64,000 bases of DNA from Listeria costaricensis (GCF_900183385.1 NZ_FXUT01000013.1:1-64000); one strand, 5' to 3'; shown: positions 34,914-43,926, counted from the stretch's first letter. A program made the numbers and translations. The notes: generated by a model not told the origin, from the sequence alone.

Positions 34914-35480
34914 TCAAAGCAATTTCTCTAGAACACCCGTCAGCGTCTCGGCACTCACTTGAATCTTTGGCGGTCGCTCGTAGATATCATCATTTACTTT
35001 TTCAACCATCGTTAGCAAAATCACGCTGTTGAGCACGAGTGAGACGGCTTCTGATTCTGCACAATGGCGCTCGTTCCGGCCAATGACCTGCTTTACTTTT
35101 TGATCAATTTTCTCATAAAGGTATTCGATGACAGAAGGGTTGATAAATTCCATATCCTTACTTCCCATTTCCTTAACCGAAATGACCATGAAATCTCGAT
35201 ATTTATCATAAAGTGACAGCATAAACTCACTGACAGCTGTCAAAAAAGTCGCCCGATCAGGAAAACCAGCCGCAAAAAACTGATCGATCTCCTGCTTAAT
35301 GGATTCGATCTGCCGCTCAAGTGTCAGATGGATCAGATTTTCTTTGTTTTTAAATTTCTTGAAAATCGTTGCTTCATTGATGCCGGCCGCCTCAGCCAAT
35401 TGCCGTGTAGTCGAGCCTTTGATGCCGTTTTTGGCAACCATTCTTAGCGCTGCTTCCATAATGGATTCGTTTGTAATCAC
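34914..35480 (-). CDS. TetR-family transcriptional regulator
   Basis: A 188-residue TetR-type repressor. The N-terminal helix-turn-helix is at about 4-50 (MVAKNGIKGSTTRQLAEAAGINEATIFKKFKNKENL) and the C-terminal ligand and dimer domain about 60-188. The GTG at 35480 (VITNESIM) is chosen because AAAGGAG lies 7 nt upstream; readings further upstream pass through the promoter. It has its own promoter and a 16-bp palindrome over the early transcript, so autorepression is likely. From memory lmo2690 sits at the same place next to the autolysin gene. The effector ligand is unknown. Confidence 0.88.
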   Translation of the reverse strand: MITNESIMEAALRMVAKNGIKGSTTRQLAEAAGINEATIFKKFKNKENLIHLTLERQIESIKQEIDQFFAAGFPDRATFLTAVSEFMLSLYDKYRDFMVISVKEMGSKDMEFINPSVIEYLYEKIDQKVKQVIGRNERHCAESEAVSLVLNSVILLTMVEKVNDDIYERPPKIQVSAETLTGVLEKLL

Positions 35481-35510
35481 GTCCGGACTCCTTTCTGCCA
35501 CCCTTACATA

Positions 35511-35560
35511 AAGCAAGTACTTACTTATCTCAGTATAGCAAAGCCCATTTTTTCTTTCAA
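35511..35560 (-). promoter_or_regulatory. tetR promoter and operator palindrome
   Basis: On the minus strand a -35 TTGAAA (35555-35560) and a -10 TATACT (35532-35537) are spaced 17 bp. Just downstream lies the near-perfect palindrome AAGTAAGTACTTGCTT (35511-35526), covering about +1 to +20, the classic place for a TetR autorepression site. Confidence 0.65.
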
Positions 35561-35726
35561 CCTTTTTTGATTTAGTGATTTTTTCGACACTCTTTTTTGA
35601 CAAAAGTGTGAAAGATTATCGGCTTGTAAGCAAATTTAATATTCCTGCAATAGAAATGTCTTGTGAAAAATGGCATAATTGATTTATCTACGGTGCGAAA
35701 AAAAGTTTGAAATGGAAGTGATAGTT

Positions 35727-37535
35727 TTGGAATTAACCAGAAAAGAGCGAATTGAAGCAGAGAAAAAAGAAGGCAAGAAGCGCAAGAAGAAAGACGCCAT
35801 AAAAACCGGTACAACGATCGCGAGCCTTGCAGCAGTTGCAACAACAATTGCCGTGCCTGCCTATTCGACGGTAGTATCAGCAGATGAAGTTTCCAACACG
35901 GACACGGATAGTGACGATACAACAAATGACAGCAACTTAACAAATAGCCAAACAGCACCTGAAACAACCGATTCAGAACAAAGTGACACAACCACTAACA
36001 CAGAAAATACAGCAACAGCCGTGAACACAACGCAAGAAACTACAACGCAAACGCAGCCCGCACAAGCCACCGTCCAAGTCAATACTACTACTGTTCAAGA
36101 AAGCAGTGCCACAGCTAGCAGCTCTAATGTACAAACTTCCCCTACTACTTATACCAGTAATGTCATGGGGACTTCATTACGAGCTAGCTCTCAGTCGGCT
36201 CAAGCTTTCATTGATTCGATCGCAGCAGATGCTCAGTCAGTGGCAGCAGCGAACGACCTGTATGCTTCGGTAATGATTGCTCAGGCATGCCTTGAAAGCG
36301 GCTATGGTTCGAGCACCCTTTCTTCTGCACCGAACTATAATCTTTTCGGCATTAAAGGGACTTACAACGGGCAGTACGTCGAAATGAAAACTCTTGAAGA
36401 TGACGGTTCAGGCAACTACTATCAAATTACAGCCAAGTTCCGGAAGTATCCTAATTACGCCGCTTCTTTGCAAGACAATGCGAATGTGTTGCATAACGGC
36501 CCTTCTTGGAATCCTAATTATTATGCGGGCACTTGGAAAAGCAACACGAATTCATATAAAGATGCCACACAGGCGCTAACTGGAACCTATGCGACAGATA
36601 CAAGCTATGCCAGCAAACTGAACAGCATTATCGAACGCTACAATTTGACTCAATATGATACGGGTTCATCTGGCAGCAGCAATACTGACAGTGGTACAAC
36701 AGACAATACATCTGTCGGCACTTACTATACGGTGCAATCTGGGGATACGCTCTATAAGATTGCCAGCAAGTATGGCACTTCCGTAGCAAATCTAAAATCT
36801 TGGAACAACCTTAAATCTGATACGATTTATCCGGGACAAAAATTGATTGTCTCCCAATCAAGCTCGAGCAGCGACTCAAATGCTTCTGATTCTTCCAGCA
36901 ATAGCAACAATAATAATAGCGGTAGCAGTTCATCATCAAGTAACAGTTCCGCTTCCACTTATACCGTCAAAAGTGGCGACTCGCTTTGGAAAATCAGCCA
37001 GCAGTTTGGTGTCTCTGTAGCCAATCTGAAATCGTGGAACAACCTAAGCTCTGACACAATCCATGTTGGTCAGGTATTGAAAGTGTCCGCCGGTTCGTCC
37101 AGCTCAAACAGCAGCTCATCTGGCAGCAGTTCCAGCAATTCATCCAACAACAACAGCTCTAGCTCGAGCAACAGCAATGCTTCATCCGGCACAACTTATA
37201 CTGTTCAATCCGGTGATTCACTTTGGAAGATCGCCAATAAATACGGCACTTCTGTGGCCAATATCAAATCATGGAACAACCTGTCCTCTGATACAATCCA
37301 GCCGGGACAAAAATTAGTTGTTTCCAAATCTGGTAGTTCAAGCAGCAACAGCTCTAGCTCCAATTCAGCTAGCTCGAGCAATTCTAATTCTGCTTCCAAA
37401 ACATATACCGTGCAAAAAGGTGATACATTGTGGGGAATCGCACAGAAAAATGATGTTTCTGTAAGCAATCTGCAATCGTGGAACAAATTGAACGGCACAA
37501 CTATCTATGTAGGACAAAAATTAGTTATCAAATAA
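35727..37535 (+). CDS. murA: LysM autolysin, MurA-type N-acetylglucosaminidase/muramidase
   Basis: A 602-residue secreted peptidoglycan hydrolase of the Listeria MurA (NamA) type, involved in cell separation. It has a long charged signal peptide (1 to about 52, [21 protein letters not shown]), a Thr/Ser/Gln-rich linker, and a GH73-type catalytic domain at about 160-310 ([13 protein letters not shown] with the catalytic Glu, [10 protein letters not shown]). Four LysM repeats lie at about 331-375, 410-453, 490-535 and 558-602, joined by Ser/Asn-rich linkers. The TTG at 35727 after GGAAGTG is the preferred start; the L. monocytogenes protein begins similarly (TRKERI). The gene is called murA in Listeria but is unrelated to the UDP-GlcNAc enzyme MurA. 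Confidence 0.93.
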   Translation: MELTRKERIEAEKKEGKKRKKKDAIKTGTTIASLAAVATTIAVPAYSTVVSADEVSNTDTDSDDTTNDSNLTNSQTAPETTDSEQSDTTTNTENTATAVNTTQETTTQTQPAQATVQVNTTTVQESSATASSSNVQTSPTTYTSNVMGTSLRASSQSAQAFIDSIAADAQSVAAANDLYASVMIAQACLESGYGSSTLSSAPNYNLFGIKGTYNGQYVEMKTLEDDGSGNYYQITAKFRKYPNYAASLQDNANVLHNGPSWNPNYYAGTWKSNTNSYKDATQALTGTYATDTSYASKLNSIIERYNLTQYDTGSSGSSNTDSGTTDNTSVGTYYTVQSGDTLYKIASKYGTSVANLKSWNNLKSDTIYPGQKLIVSQSSSSSDSNASDSSSNSNNNNSGSSSSSSNSSASTYTVKSGDSLWKISQQFGVSVANLKSWNNLSSDTIHVGQVLKVSAGSSSSNSSSSGSSSSNSSNNNSSSSSNSNASSGTTYTVQSGDSLWKIANKYGTSVANIKSWNNLSSDTIQPGQKLVVSKSGSSSSNSSSSNSASSSNSNSASKTYTVQKGDTLWGIAQKNDVSVSNLQSWNKLNGTTIYVGQKLVIK

Positions 37536-37544
37536 AACATGTAT

Positions 37545-37595
37545 AAAAAGACACTTAGTAAGCGCCCTATTATCGGCTCTACTAAGTGTCTTTTT
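37545..37595 (+). terminator. Terminator of the autolysin gene
   Basis: A stem AAAAAGACACTTAGTA / TACTAAGTGTCTTTTT (37545-37560 with 37580-37595) and a T-run lie 10 bp after the stop codon. Confidence 0.9.
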
Positions 37596-37721
37596 CTGTT
37601 CAAAAAATAAGACTTGTTAAAAAAGCAAGGCTCTCTCCAGCCAAAAATGAGTATAAAATAAAAATGCCGCCAAACAGAAAGACTGCAACATCTCACTTGT
37701 TTGACAGCATGATTTTACTTT

Positions 37722-38093
<372 letters not shown>

Positions 38094-38166
38094 TCATTAT
38101 AGCAAAATTTTCATTTCAACTTTACTATTTAGTTTTACCTAATTTCAGCTGTTCAAACATCCTTAA

Positions 38167-38799
38167 TCAGCTCTCCGCAACACGTTTTAAAATATCCGCA
38201 AGAATCTGATCCGTGATTTGGTCAGGAGTCTGTGTGGCATCAACCCGAACAAATCGCGCCGAAAAACGCTTCAATAGTTCCTCGTATCCCGTCTGCACCT
38301 GCTGATGAAAAGTCACATCCTCCTTGTCGAGCCGGTTGACTTCACGCCCTTTGTTCGCAGCAATCCGCGCCAGACCGATCTCTGCGGGAACGTCCAAATA
38401 ATAGGTCACATCTGGAAGTGTTTCTTCCACAGCAAAAAGGTTGATTTCCAGAACCTCATCAATACCGATTCCGCGACCTGCTCCCTGATAAGCCAGCGAA
38501 CTGTCGATAAAGCGGTCACAGAGCACCGTTTTGCCTGCTGCCAAGGCGGGCCGGATCGTTTCGACCACATGCTGCCTTCTCGCACCAGCAATCAGCAAGG
38601 CCTCCGTCCGCGGGTCCATTTCCTCATTGCCAATCCCTAGAACGATTTCCCGCACTTTTTCCGAAATAGGACTGCCGCCCGGTTCGCGCGTTTTAATAAA
38701 TGGAATACCCGATTTTTTCATTTTTTCATAAAGCAATTGCATGGTTGTTGTTTTGCCGGAGCCGTCTGGACCCTCAAGCGTGATAAAAATCGCCTTCAT
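38167..38799 (-). CDS. tmk: Thymidylate kinase
   Basis: A 210-residue enzyme phosphorylating dTMP to dTDP. It has a P-loop GPDGSGKTT (9-17), the [16 protein letters not shown] motif (about 93-108), the TREPGG substrate loop (about 36-41) and a LID region (RVNRLDKED-like, [14 protein letters not shown] at about 142-155). The ATG at 38799 follows AGAGGT. It stands between the decarboxylase gene (39 bp upstream) and pstA, the usual Bacillus/Listeria order. Confidence 0.95.
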   Translation of the reverse strand: MKAIFITLEGPDGSGKTTTMQLLYEKMKKSGIPFIKTREPGGSPISEKVREIVLGIGNEEMDPRTEALLIAGARRQHVVETIRPALAAGKTVLCDRFIDSSLAYQGAGRGIGIDEVLEINLFAVEETLPDVTYYLDVPAEIGLARIAANKGREVNRLDKEDVTFHQQVQTGYEELLKRFSARFVRVDATQTPDQITDQILADILKRVAES

Positions 38800-38838
38800 T
38801 TGTGTACCTCTTTCTACTTCTTTTCTGTTCAAATTATA

Positions 38839-40227
38839 TCATATTTCCTTAAAAACCTTGAGCTTATTCTCATGCAGCTTCTCTCCGCCCTGATAGCGCC
38901 GCGTTTTGATTGCCTGCAAAACCGTTACATGCTCTGCCGTTATTTTTTCACCGCGTATTAGTTCGGGGATGCCGGGTGGATAGGTCATCACATTCTCAGC
39001 GGCCACATAGCCAACTGCCGCCTCGACTGGTAGGAATTCCGTTTTCAGTCCCCGCATGGCTTCATAGGAAATCGCCAGTTCTGTGATGGCAGCTGGCGCG
39101 ATTGGCTGAATCTCTTGTCTTTCCTTTTTGTCCGCTGCGACTGTTTGCCAGTTGGAAGGTGCGGGAAATGAGTCGTTCTTTTTTAAAAGTGGCAAAATCA
39201 GCAGCGCTTGGCTTTCGTCCGCCAGTTCTGGGAAATAGCCGTTCTGCTCGAATTCTGCCAGCAGTTCAAAACCTGTGCTGCCGGCGCGCCGAATGACTAG
39301 TTTGAGTGGATCAGCTGGTGTCAGGACTTCAAAGCCGCTCGCCGTGAGGGATGCCTCCCAATTCGCACGCATTTCCCAAAATGTTTCAAAATCAGCCGCC
39401 TCATAATTGGCTACATAGTGCCGCGCGATGTCTAATGAGGCCATGATCAAGTAGGACGGGCTGCTGGACTGGAGCATTTGCAAATACCGCGGGACTTCTT
39501 GGAGCCTCGGATGGCTGCTTGCAATATGTAAAAATGATCCCATCGTCATAGCCGGAAGCGTCTTGTGCGCCGACTGAACGACTGCATCTGCCCCGAGTTG
39601 CAGGGCGTCTGTTGGGAAATCAGGATGCGCGGCAAAATGAGCGCCATGTGCCTCATCCACCAGCACGACAGCTTGGTATCGATGGGCAATACTGATACAG
39701 CTTGCCAAATCAAAAACGGTCCCATAGTAGCTGGGATAGGTAAAAATGCAGGCCGCAATATCTGGATGAAGTGTGAAGGCCTCTTCCAGAAGGTCACAGG
39801 ATACGCCGCTTGCCACACCGATTTCCGGGTCGACTGCTGCTGTCAAAAAGATGGGGACTGCCCCGGCCAGCTCGAGACCGTGCAGAATCGATTTATGGAC
39901 ATCTCGCGAAACTAGCACCTTTTCCCCACGTCCAACTGCCGCTAAAATCATCGCCAGATTGCCCCCTGTCGTCCCATTCACTAGAAAATAGCTTTCCTCA
40001 GCCCCGTAACAGGCTGTCAACAGTTGGCGGCTCTCTTCAATCGCCGCTTCCGAATGATACAGATCGTCTAGACCGGTGATTTCTGTTAAATCATATTTCA
40101 GAAAGGGCTGCCAGCTCGCCGGATAAAGCAGACCATTCTTATGACCTGGAACGTGTAGCGAGACTGAATCAAGTTGAATATGGCTTTCAATCCGCTCGAC
40201 TAGCGGTTTCTTTTTTTGAGCGAACAT
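38839..40227 (-). CDS. PLP-dependent Orn/Lys/Arg decarboxylase family protein (YaaO-like)
   Basis: A 462-residue fold-type I PLP enzyme related to B. subtilis YaaO and to SpeA-type decarboxylases. The N-terminus has HVPGHKNG (about 25-32), a PLP-binding segment FLVNGTTGGN (about 81-90), DEAHGAH (about 191-197) and the Schiff-base Lys in SAHKTLPAM (Lys near 222). The C-terminal domain includes TYPPGIPELIRGE (about 413-425). Family members decarboxylate lysine, arginine or ornithine; which one cannot be read here. It is first in the row with tmk and pstA. Confidence 0.9.
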   Translation of the reverse strand: MFAQKKKPLVERIESHIQLDSVSLHVPGHKNGLLYPASWQPFLKYDLTEITGLDDLYHSEAAIEESRQLLTACYGAEESYFLVNGTTGGNLAMILAAVGRGEKVLVSRDVHKSILHGLELAGAVPIFLTAAVDPEIGVASGVSCDLLEEAFTLHPDIAACIFTYPSYYGTVFDLASCISIAHRYQAVVLVDEAHGAHFAAHPDFPTDALQLGADAVVQSAHKTLPAMTMGSFLHIASSHPRLQEVPRYLQMLQSSSPSYLIMASLDIARHYVANYEAADFETFWEMRANWEASLTASGFEVLTPADPLKLVIRRAGSTGFELLAEFEQNGYFPELADESQALLILPLLKKNDSFPAPSNWQTVAADKKERQEIQPIAPAAITELAISYEAMRGLKTEFLPVEAAVGYVAAENVMTYPPGIPELIRGEKITAEHVTVLQAIKTRRYQGGEKLHENKLKVFKEI

Positions 40228-40355
40228 GTGACGACCCCTTTCATTAAAAAATTTTTTTCCTGTTAAAAAATCCAGATTTGCTTTTATTATATACTTTTTA
40301 AAGCTGGAAACGTATTTTGGGCTGCTTTTTTACATTTCTTTATGATCAGGTCTTT

Positions 40356-40384
40356 TTGCCTATTATTATGAATTCTATTATACT
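40356..40384 (+). promoter_or_regulatory. Fst toxin promoter
   Basis: A -35 TTGCCT (40356-40361) and -10 TATACT (40379-40384) are spaced 17 bp, putting the toxin mRNA start near 40391. Confidence 0.75.
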
Positions 40385-40398
40385 AAAGGAGTCGTCTA

Positions 40399-40425
40399 CC
40401 TTTGGCAATATCCTTGCCTTAAAGG
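40399..40425 (+). promoter_or_regulatory. 5' hairpin sequestering the toxin Shine-Dalgarno
   Basis: CCTTT-GGCAA (40399-40408) pairs with TTGCC (40414-40418) and AAAGG (40421-40425) around the loop TATCC. The last arm contains the start of the AAAGGAGGTG ribosome site. Fst-type toxin mRNAs are known to use such a 5' stem-loop to delay translation. Confidence 0.7.
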
Positions 40426-40426
40426 A

Positions 40427-40445
40427 GGTGAATCCCTTGTCAGTT
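40427..40445. repeat. par direct repeat copy 1 (toxin start region)
   Basis: GGTGAATCCCTTGTCAGTT spans the end of the ribosome site and the TTG start. A second copy differing by a C/TCC change and a 2-nt gap lies at 40592-40608, so the antitoxin RNA can pair here and block ribosomes. Confidence 0.85.
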
Positions 40446-40532
40446 CTTTTGACCAGCATTGTTGCGCCAATCATTGTCGGGTGCACAATTGCACTCTTCA
40501 AACACTGGCTGGACGCTAGGCGTAGCAAATGA
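40437..40532 (+). CDS. Fst-family type I toxin
   Basis: A 31-residue membrane peptide (MSVLLTSIVAPIIVGCTIAL, then FKHWLDARRSK). It has one hydrophobic helix with the I-V-A-P-x-x-V-G core and a charged tail, as in Fst/Ldt toxins of the par family, which damage the membrane when overproduced. The TTG at 40437 follows a perfect AAGGAGGTGA at 7-nt spacing; an in-frame GTG at 40428 lies within that site. It has its own promoter, a 5' hairpin over the ribosome site, a bidirectional terminator and a convergent antitoxin RNA, so the whole par layout is present. Confidence 0.87.
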   Translation: MSVLLTSIVAPIIVGCTIALFKHWLDARRSK

Positions 40533-40558
40533 AACAAGACGGCCTTCCAGCCCATAGT

Positions 40559-40590
40559 AAAACCCCGGTTCCTACACGAACCGGGGTTTT
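40559..40590. terminator. Shared bidirectional terminator of the par locus
   Basis: A perfect 13-bp stem AAAACCCCGGTTC (40559-40571 with 40578-40590) with loop CTACAC, A-run and T-run ends both toxin mRNA and antitoxin RNA. In par systems this loop is also the first contact between the two RNAs. Confidence 0.9.
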
Positions 40591-40591
40591 T

Positions 40592-40608
40592 GGTGAACCT
40601 TGTCAGTT
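40592..40608. repeat. par direct repeat copy 2 (antitoxin region)
   Basis: GGTGAACCTTGTCAGTT, the partner of copy 1 at 40427-40445. It lies outside the shared terminator, as in the enterococcal par locus. Confidence 0.85.
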
Positions 40609-40677
40609 ATTATGGGTTCATTATAGCATAGTTCTTTTTAATCAGCAACCTTTTTATAGCACGCTGCTTTGGACGTT

Positions 40678-40718
40678 TGAAAGCGCAAGCAAAAGGGAAT
40701 TTTCTTAGCGTAGGAAAA
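40678..40718 (+). promoter_or_regulatory. cre site and inverted repeat before dhaK
   Basis: TGAAAGCGCAAGCA (40678-40691) fits the CcpA cre consensus. Next to it ATTTTC-TTAGCGTAG-GAAAAT (40698-40718) is an inverted repeat just before the dhaK ribosome site (GAGGAGG). Catabolite repression of dihydroxyacetone use would be expected. Confidence 0.5.
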
Positions 40719-40740
40719 TGATGAGGAGGTTTTCAGGCAA

Positions 40741-41731
40741 ATGAAAAAAATTATCAATATCCCAGAGCAAGTAGTTGAACAAATGGTTGAGGGTTTGGCG
40801 AAATCTCATCCCGAAATTGTGGCACGCATTCCTGATACTCGTGTCATCGCGCGCGTTGATAAACGGCCGGGAAAGGTCGGTCTCGTCAGTGGCGGCGGAA
40901 GTGGTCATGAACCGGCTCATGCTGGCTATGTTGGTCGCGGGATGCTTTCTGCTGCGGTTTGCGGCGATGTTTTCACCTCGCCAACACCTGACCAGATTTA
41001 TGAAGGAATTAAAGCGGCAGATCAAGGTAAAGGTGTCCTTCTAATTGTTAAGAATTATACGGGCGATGTGATGAATTTTGATATGGCTGCCGAACTCGCC
41101 AGTGTAGATGACATTCAGGTCGAGCAGATTATTGTTGATGATGATATTGCCGTTGAAGACAGTACGTTTACAACAGGTCGACGCGGTGTGGCAGGAACTG
41201 TTCTCGTTCACAAAATTGTCGGTGCGGCTGCTGAAGCTGGTGCAAATTTGGCTGAGCTGAAGGCACTTGGCGAAAAAGTAATCCAGCACATTAAAACGAT
41301 CGGTGTGGCACTTTCACCATGTACTGTGCCGGAAGGTTGGTCATCCCGGCTTTGAGCTTGGACCGGATGAAATCGAGCTCGGAATTGGCATCCACGGAGA
41401 ACCGGGTTTCAGCCGCGAAAAACTGATGCCTTCGCACGCCTTGGCCAACCAGCTGGTTGAACGGATCAATCGGGAGCATCAGCTGATTGCCGGTGACAAA
41501 GTGGTTGTACTGGTCAATGGAATGGGCGCCACACCGCTGATGGAACAATACGTATTTTCAAATGACGTTCATGAACTTTTATCAAGCCTTGGTGTGGAAG
41601 TGAAGAAAACACTCGTCGGCGACTATATGACCTCACTCGAAATGGCCGGCATCTCACTCACTATTTTAAAACTGGCTGATGAAAAATGGGTGGAAATGTT
41701 AAATCTGCCGGTCAGCACGATTGCATGGTAA
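40741..41731 (+). pseudogene. dhaK: dhaK, dihydroxyacetone kinase substrate-binding subunit, frameshifted
   Basis: DhaK binds dihydroxyacetone covalently through a His for phosphorylation by DhaL and DhaM. The first 198 or so codons read well (GLVSGGGSGHEPAHAGYVG, CGDVFTSPTPDQI) up to VALSPCTVPEG. Then one extra T at 41337/41338 (GGTTGG for GGTGG) throws the frame to a stop at 41353-41355. The rest of the protein continues in the +1 frame (HPGFELGPDEIELGIGIHGE...) to 41731, with the active-site His in GIHGEPG. Total length of 330 codons plus one base matches the family. It is either a true single-base knock-out, a recent mutation, or an assembly error; dhaL and dhaM are intact. Confidence 0.9.
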
Positions 41732-41749
41732 TGAAAGGAGCAAAAACAA

Positions 41750-42346
41750 ATGACATATGATAAAAAATGGGCCCTCGATTGGCTGAATGATTTTAGCGAC
41801 CGAATTATCGAAAACAAACAGCTGCTGAGCGACCTTGATCAGGCAATTGGAGATGGCGATCACGGTGTGAACATGGCGCGCGGCATGACAGAACTGAAAA
41901 AAGCCTTTAACGCCAAAGAACCGGAAACACTTCAAGCGGTCTTCAAAACGGCGGCCATGACCATCTTGAGTAAAGTCGGCGGGGCTAGTGGTCCGCTCTA
42001 CGGGTCGGCCTTTCTGAATATCAGTAAAAAAATCACAGGCGATGAACTGACGCCAACAGAGCTTACGACCGCACTGGAAGCAGGACTTGAAGGCATTGAA
42101 AATCGTGGCAAATCAGCGGCAGGTGAAAAAACAATGATCGACGTTTGGGAGCCTGTTACGCGGGCACTTCGGCAGGAAGATTTGACACATGACGTGATTG
42201 AGGCGGCTTTACAGAAAACGAGTGATATGAAAGCAACGAAAGGCCGGGCCTCCTATTTGGGCGAGCGCTCGGTGGGACATCTTGATCCCGGCGCCTACTC
42301 TTCTGCGCTACTTTTCCATGCTTTCCTTGATCAGGAGGCGAAATAA
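41750..42346 (+). CDS. dhaL: DhaL, dihydroxyacetone kinase ADP-binding subunit
   Basis: A 198-residue all-helical nucleotide-binding subunit. Its ADP is phosphorylated by DhaM and transfers phosphate to dihydroxyacetone on DhaK. The Mg-ADP site motif LDQAIGDGDHGVNMARG (about 29-45) with conserved Asp residues is intact. GGASGPLYGSAFL (about 78-90), KSAAGEKTMIDVWEP (about 123-137) and ATKGRASYLGERSVGHLDPGA (about 164-184) follow. AAAGGAG precedes the ATG. The gene is 18 bp after the broken dhaK and directly abuts dhaM. Confidence 0.95.
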   Translation: MTYDKKWALDWLNDFSDRIIENKQLLSDLDQAIGDGDHGVNMARGMTELKKAFNAKEPETLQAVFKTAAMTILSKVGGASGPLYGSAFLNISKKITGDELTPTELTTALEAGLEGIENRGKSAAGEKTMIDVWEPVTRALRQEDLTHDVIEAALQKTSDMKATKGRASYLGERSVGHLDPGAYSSALLFHAFLDQEAK

Positions 42347-42721
42347 ATGACCAAACCTTATGGAGTCGTCATCATTTCCCATTCAAAAGATGTGGCAAAA
42401 GGGGTTCATGACATTATCGAGCAAATTGCAGCAGACGTGGTGATCACATTTGCAGGCGGCACGGATGACGGCGGAATCGGCACCAGCTTTGACAAAGTGA
42501 ATGCTGCCTTTGAGGAAAATTCGGCTGACAAGATTTTTGCCTTCTATGATCTGGGCAGTGCCAAAATGAACATTGAAACCGTAGCAGAAGTTTCAGATAA
42601 GGAAATCATTCTCTACAACGCCCCCATTCTTGAAGGAGCCTATGCAACAGCTGCTCAGCTTCAAATGGACGAGGACCCGGAAGTAATCAAGCAAAACCTG
42701 AAATCGATTGAAATCAAATGA
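42347..42721 (+). CDS. dhaM: DhaM, PTS-dependent phosphotransferase subunit
   Basis: A 124-residue EIIA(mannose)-type protein taking phosphate from HPr. The phospho-His is in the N-terminal segment GVVIISHSKDVAKGV (His near 10), and the glycine-rich loop FAGGTDDGGIGTS lies at about 35-47. It lacks the extra HPr/EI domains of E. coli DhaM, as usual in Bacillota. The ATG directly follows the dhaL stop. It ends the operon. Confidence 0.93.
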   Translation: MTKPYGVVIISHSKDVAKGVHDIIEQIAADVVITFAGGTDDGGIGTSFDKVNAAFEENSADKIFAFYDLGSAKMNIETVAEVSDKEIILYNAPILEGAYATAAQLQMDEDPEVIKQNLKSIEIK

Positions 42722-42773
42722 AATAACCGCCGGACTTTGTGAAACTCTTTTAGTAAGACGATTGGAAAAATAA

Positions 42774-42832
42774 GAGAAGCGAAAATTAAGCCTCCGAACC
42801 ATGGATTTTGCTTAATTTTCAGCTTCTTTTTC
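42774..42832 (+). terminator. Terminator of dhaKLM
   Basis: A long stem (GAGAAGCGAAAATTAAGC / GCTTAATTTTCAGCTTC, arms about 42774-42791 and 42810-42827) is followed by T5. The 190 bp between it and the reductase gene hold only the promoter region of that gene as far as I can see. Confidence 0.8.
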
Positions 42833-43021
42833 TATCTGCACCCAAGCGCCTTTCAATGTTTAGAAAAAGTTGCATCCTGTTACCGCTACAAAATAAGCAG
42901 ACCTAGGCCTTCCAACGTGAAACTTTGCACAAATATAGGCTTTTTGTCTAACGCAATGACTGGCAATTTCAGCCAATCTTTTATATGCTAGAAATAAGAG
43001 AAACAAGGAGGTTGAGTTACA

Positions 43022-43879
43022 ATGGAAAAGCTTTCTTTCGATGATACGATTCAATTGAACAATGGTGTCAAGATGCCGCGCCACGGATTTGGTGTCTACA
43101 AGCTTGCTGATGAAGCCCGGTTTCGTACCTCTTTGGAAGTCGCAACAGAAGTCGGTTACCGCTTATTTGACACAGCAATGTTTTATCACAATGAGGCTTA
43201 TCTGGGAAATTTTCTTGCCTCGTCCGGCTTGAAACGTGACGACTATTTTGTGACGACCAAGGTTTGGAATACCGATCAGGGCTATGACGAAACTTTGCGT
43301 GCTTTTGAAACTTCTTTGAAAAAGTTACAGCTGGATTGGCTCGACTTGTACCTTGTCCACTGGCCAAAAAAAGAGCCATTTTTTGATACCTGGCGTGCCA
43401 TGGAACGACTTTATGACGAGGGGCTGATTCGCGCGATTGGTGTCAGCAATTTTGAAGCGCACCACTTGGATCGACTGATGACCGAAGCAAATGTGCTGCC
43501 AGCAGTCGACCAGTTGGAAACCCATCCGCATTTCAGCAACCGCGTCCTTCACCGCTACTTGGAGGAGCTGCACATTGCCCATCAGGCCTGGAGCCCACTC
43601 GGTCGTGGCCCACTTTTGACAAGCGAACCGCTGCTTCAGGAAATCGGCGACAAGTATGGCAAAACACCTGCACAAATCGTGCTTCGCTGGCATCTTCAAA
43701 ATAGTGTGGCCATCATCCCAAAATCTGAAACACCTGAACGAATCCGTGAAAATGCCGCAATTTATGATTTCGCGCTTGCTGATCAGGACCTCCGTGCGAT
43801 CGACCGTCTGAATCGCGGTGAACGGGTCAGCAATGCGCCGGATGTGATTTATGTTCGGACAGAACCTGATTTTCAATAA
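43022..43879 (+). CDS. Aldo/keto reductase
   Basis: A 285-residue NADPH-dependent oxidoreductase with a TIM barrel. The AKR catalytic set is visible: Asp in RLFDTAMFY (about 47-55), Tyr in the same segment (FYHNE), Lys in VTTKVWN (about 79-85) and His in LVHWPKK (about 112-118). The C-terminal cofactor motif is IIPKSETPERIRENA (about 236-250). It resembles YvgN/2,5-diketogluconate reductase-type enzymes acting on methylglyoxal or sugar-derived aldehydes; the substrate is not known. AAGGAGG precedes the ATG. The place after dhaKLM might hint at triose metabolism, but transcription is separate. Confidence 0.9.
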   Translation: MEKLSFDDTIQLNNGVKMPRHGFGVYKLADEARFRTSLEVATEVGYRLFDTAMFYHNEAYLGNFLASSGLKRDDYFVTTKVWNTDQGYDETLRAFETSLKKLQLDWLDLYLVHWPKKEPFFDTWRAMERLYDEGLIRAIGVSNFEAHHLDRLMTEANVLPAVDQLETHPHFSNRVLHRYLEELHIAHQAWSPLGRGPLLTSEPLLQEIGDKYGKTPAQIVLRWHLQNSVAIIPKSETPERIRENAAIYDFALADQDLRAIDRLNRGERVSNAPDVIYVRTEPDFQ

Positions 43880-43882
43880 ATA

Positions 43883-43926
43883 AAAAACCGTGGGACCCCA
43901 TCTATTAAAGGTTCCCACGGTTTTTC
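43883..43926. terminator. Bidirectional terminator
   Basis: A stem AAAACCGTGGGAA-like / TTCCCACGGTTTT (43883-43895 with 43912-43925) between the convergent reductase and DUF1266 genes. Confidence 0.9.

Larger units (their letters stand above)
40555..40613 (-). ncRNA. Predicted par antitoxin RNA (RNA II)
   Basis: A short minus-strand RNA starting near 40613 and ending after the shared terminator, about 60 nt. Its promoter is TTGCTG (-35, 40643-40648 complement), 17 bp, TATAAT (-10, 40620-40625 complement). It contains the complement of the toxin start region through direct repeat 2 (40592-40608), giving an imperfect duplex across the toxin ribosome site and start codon. Promoter, repeats and terminator are seen; transcription is inferred. 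Confidence 0.8.

Noticed and set aside
36870-37390. CRISPR-like or tandem-repeat array within 36.8-37.4 kb
   Set aside because: The repeats are Ser/Asn codon runs and LysM modules inside the autolysin gene.
41303-41731. A separate 142-codon gene between dhaK and dhaL
   Set aside because: It is the continuation of DhaK in the +1 frame after a single-base insertion, not an independent gene.
42860-43084. Minus-strand 74-codon reading frame upstream of the aldo/keto reductase
   Set aside because: It overlaps the start of a well-supported gene on the other strand, has no ribosome site and no recognisable protein features.
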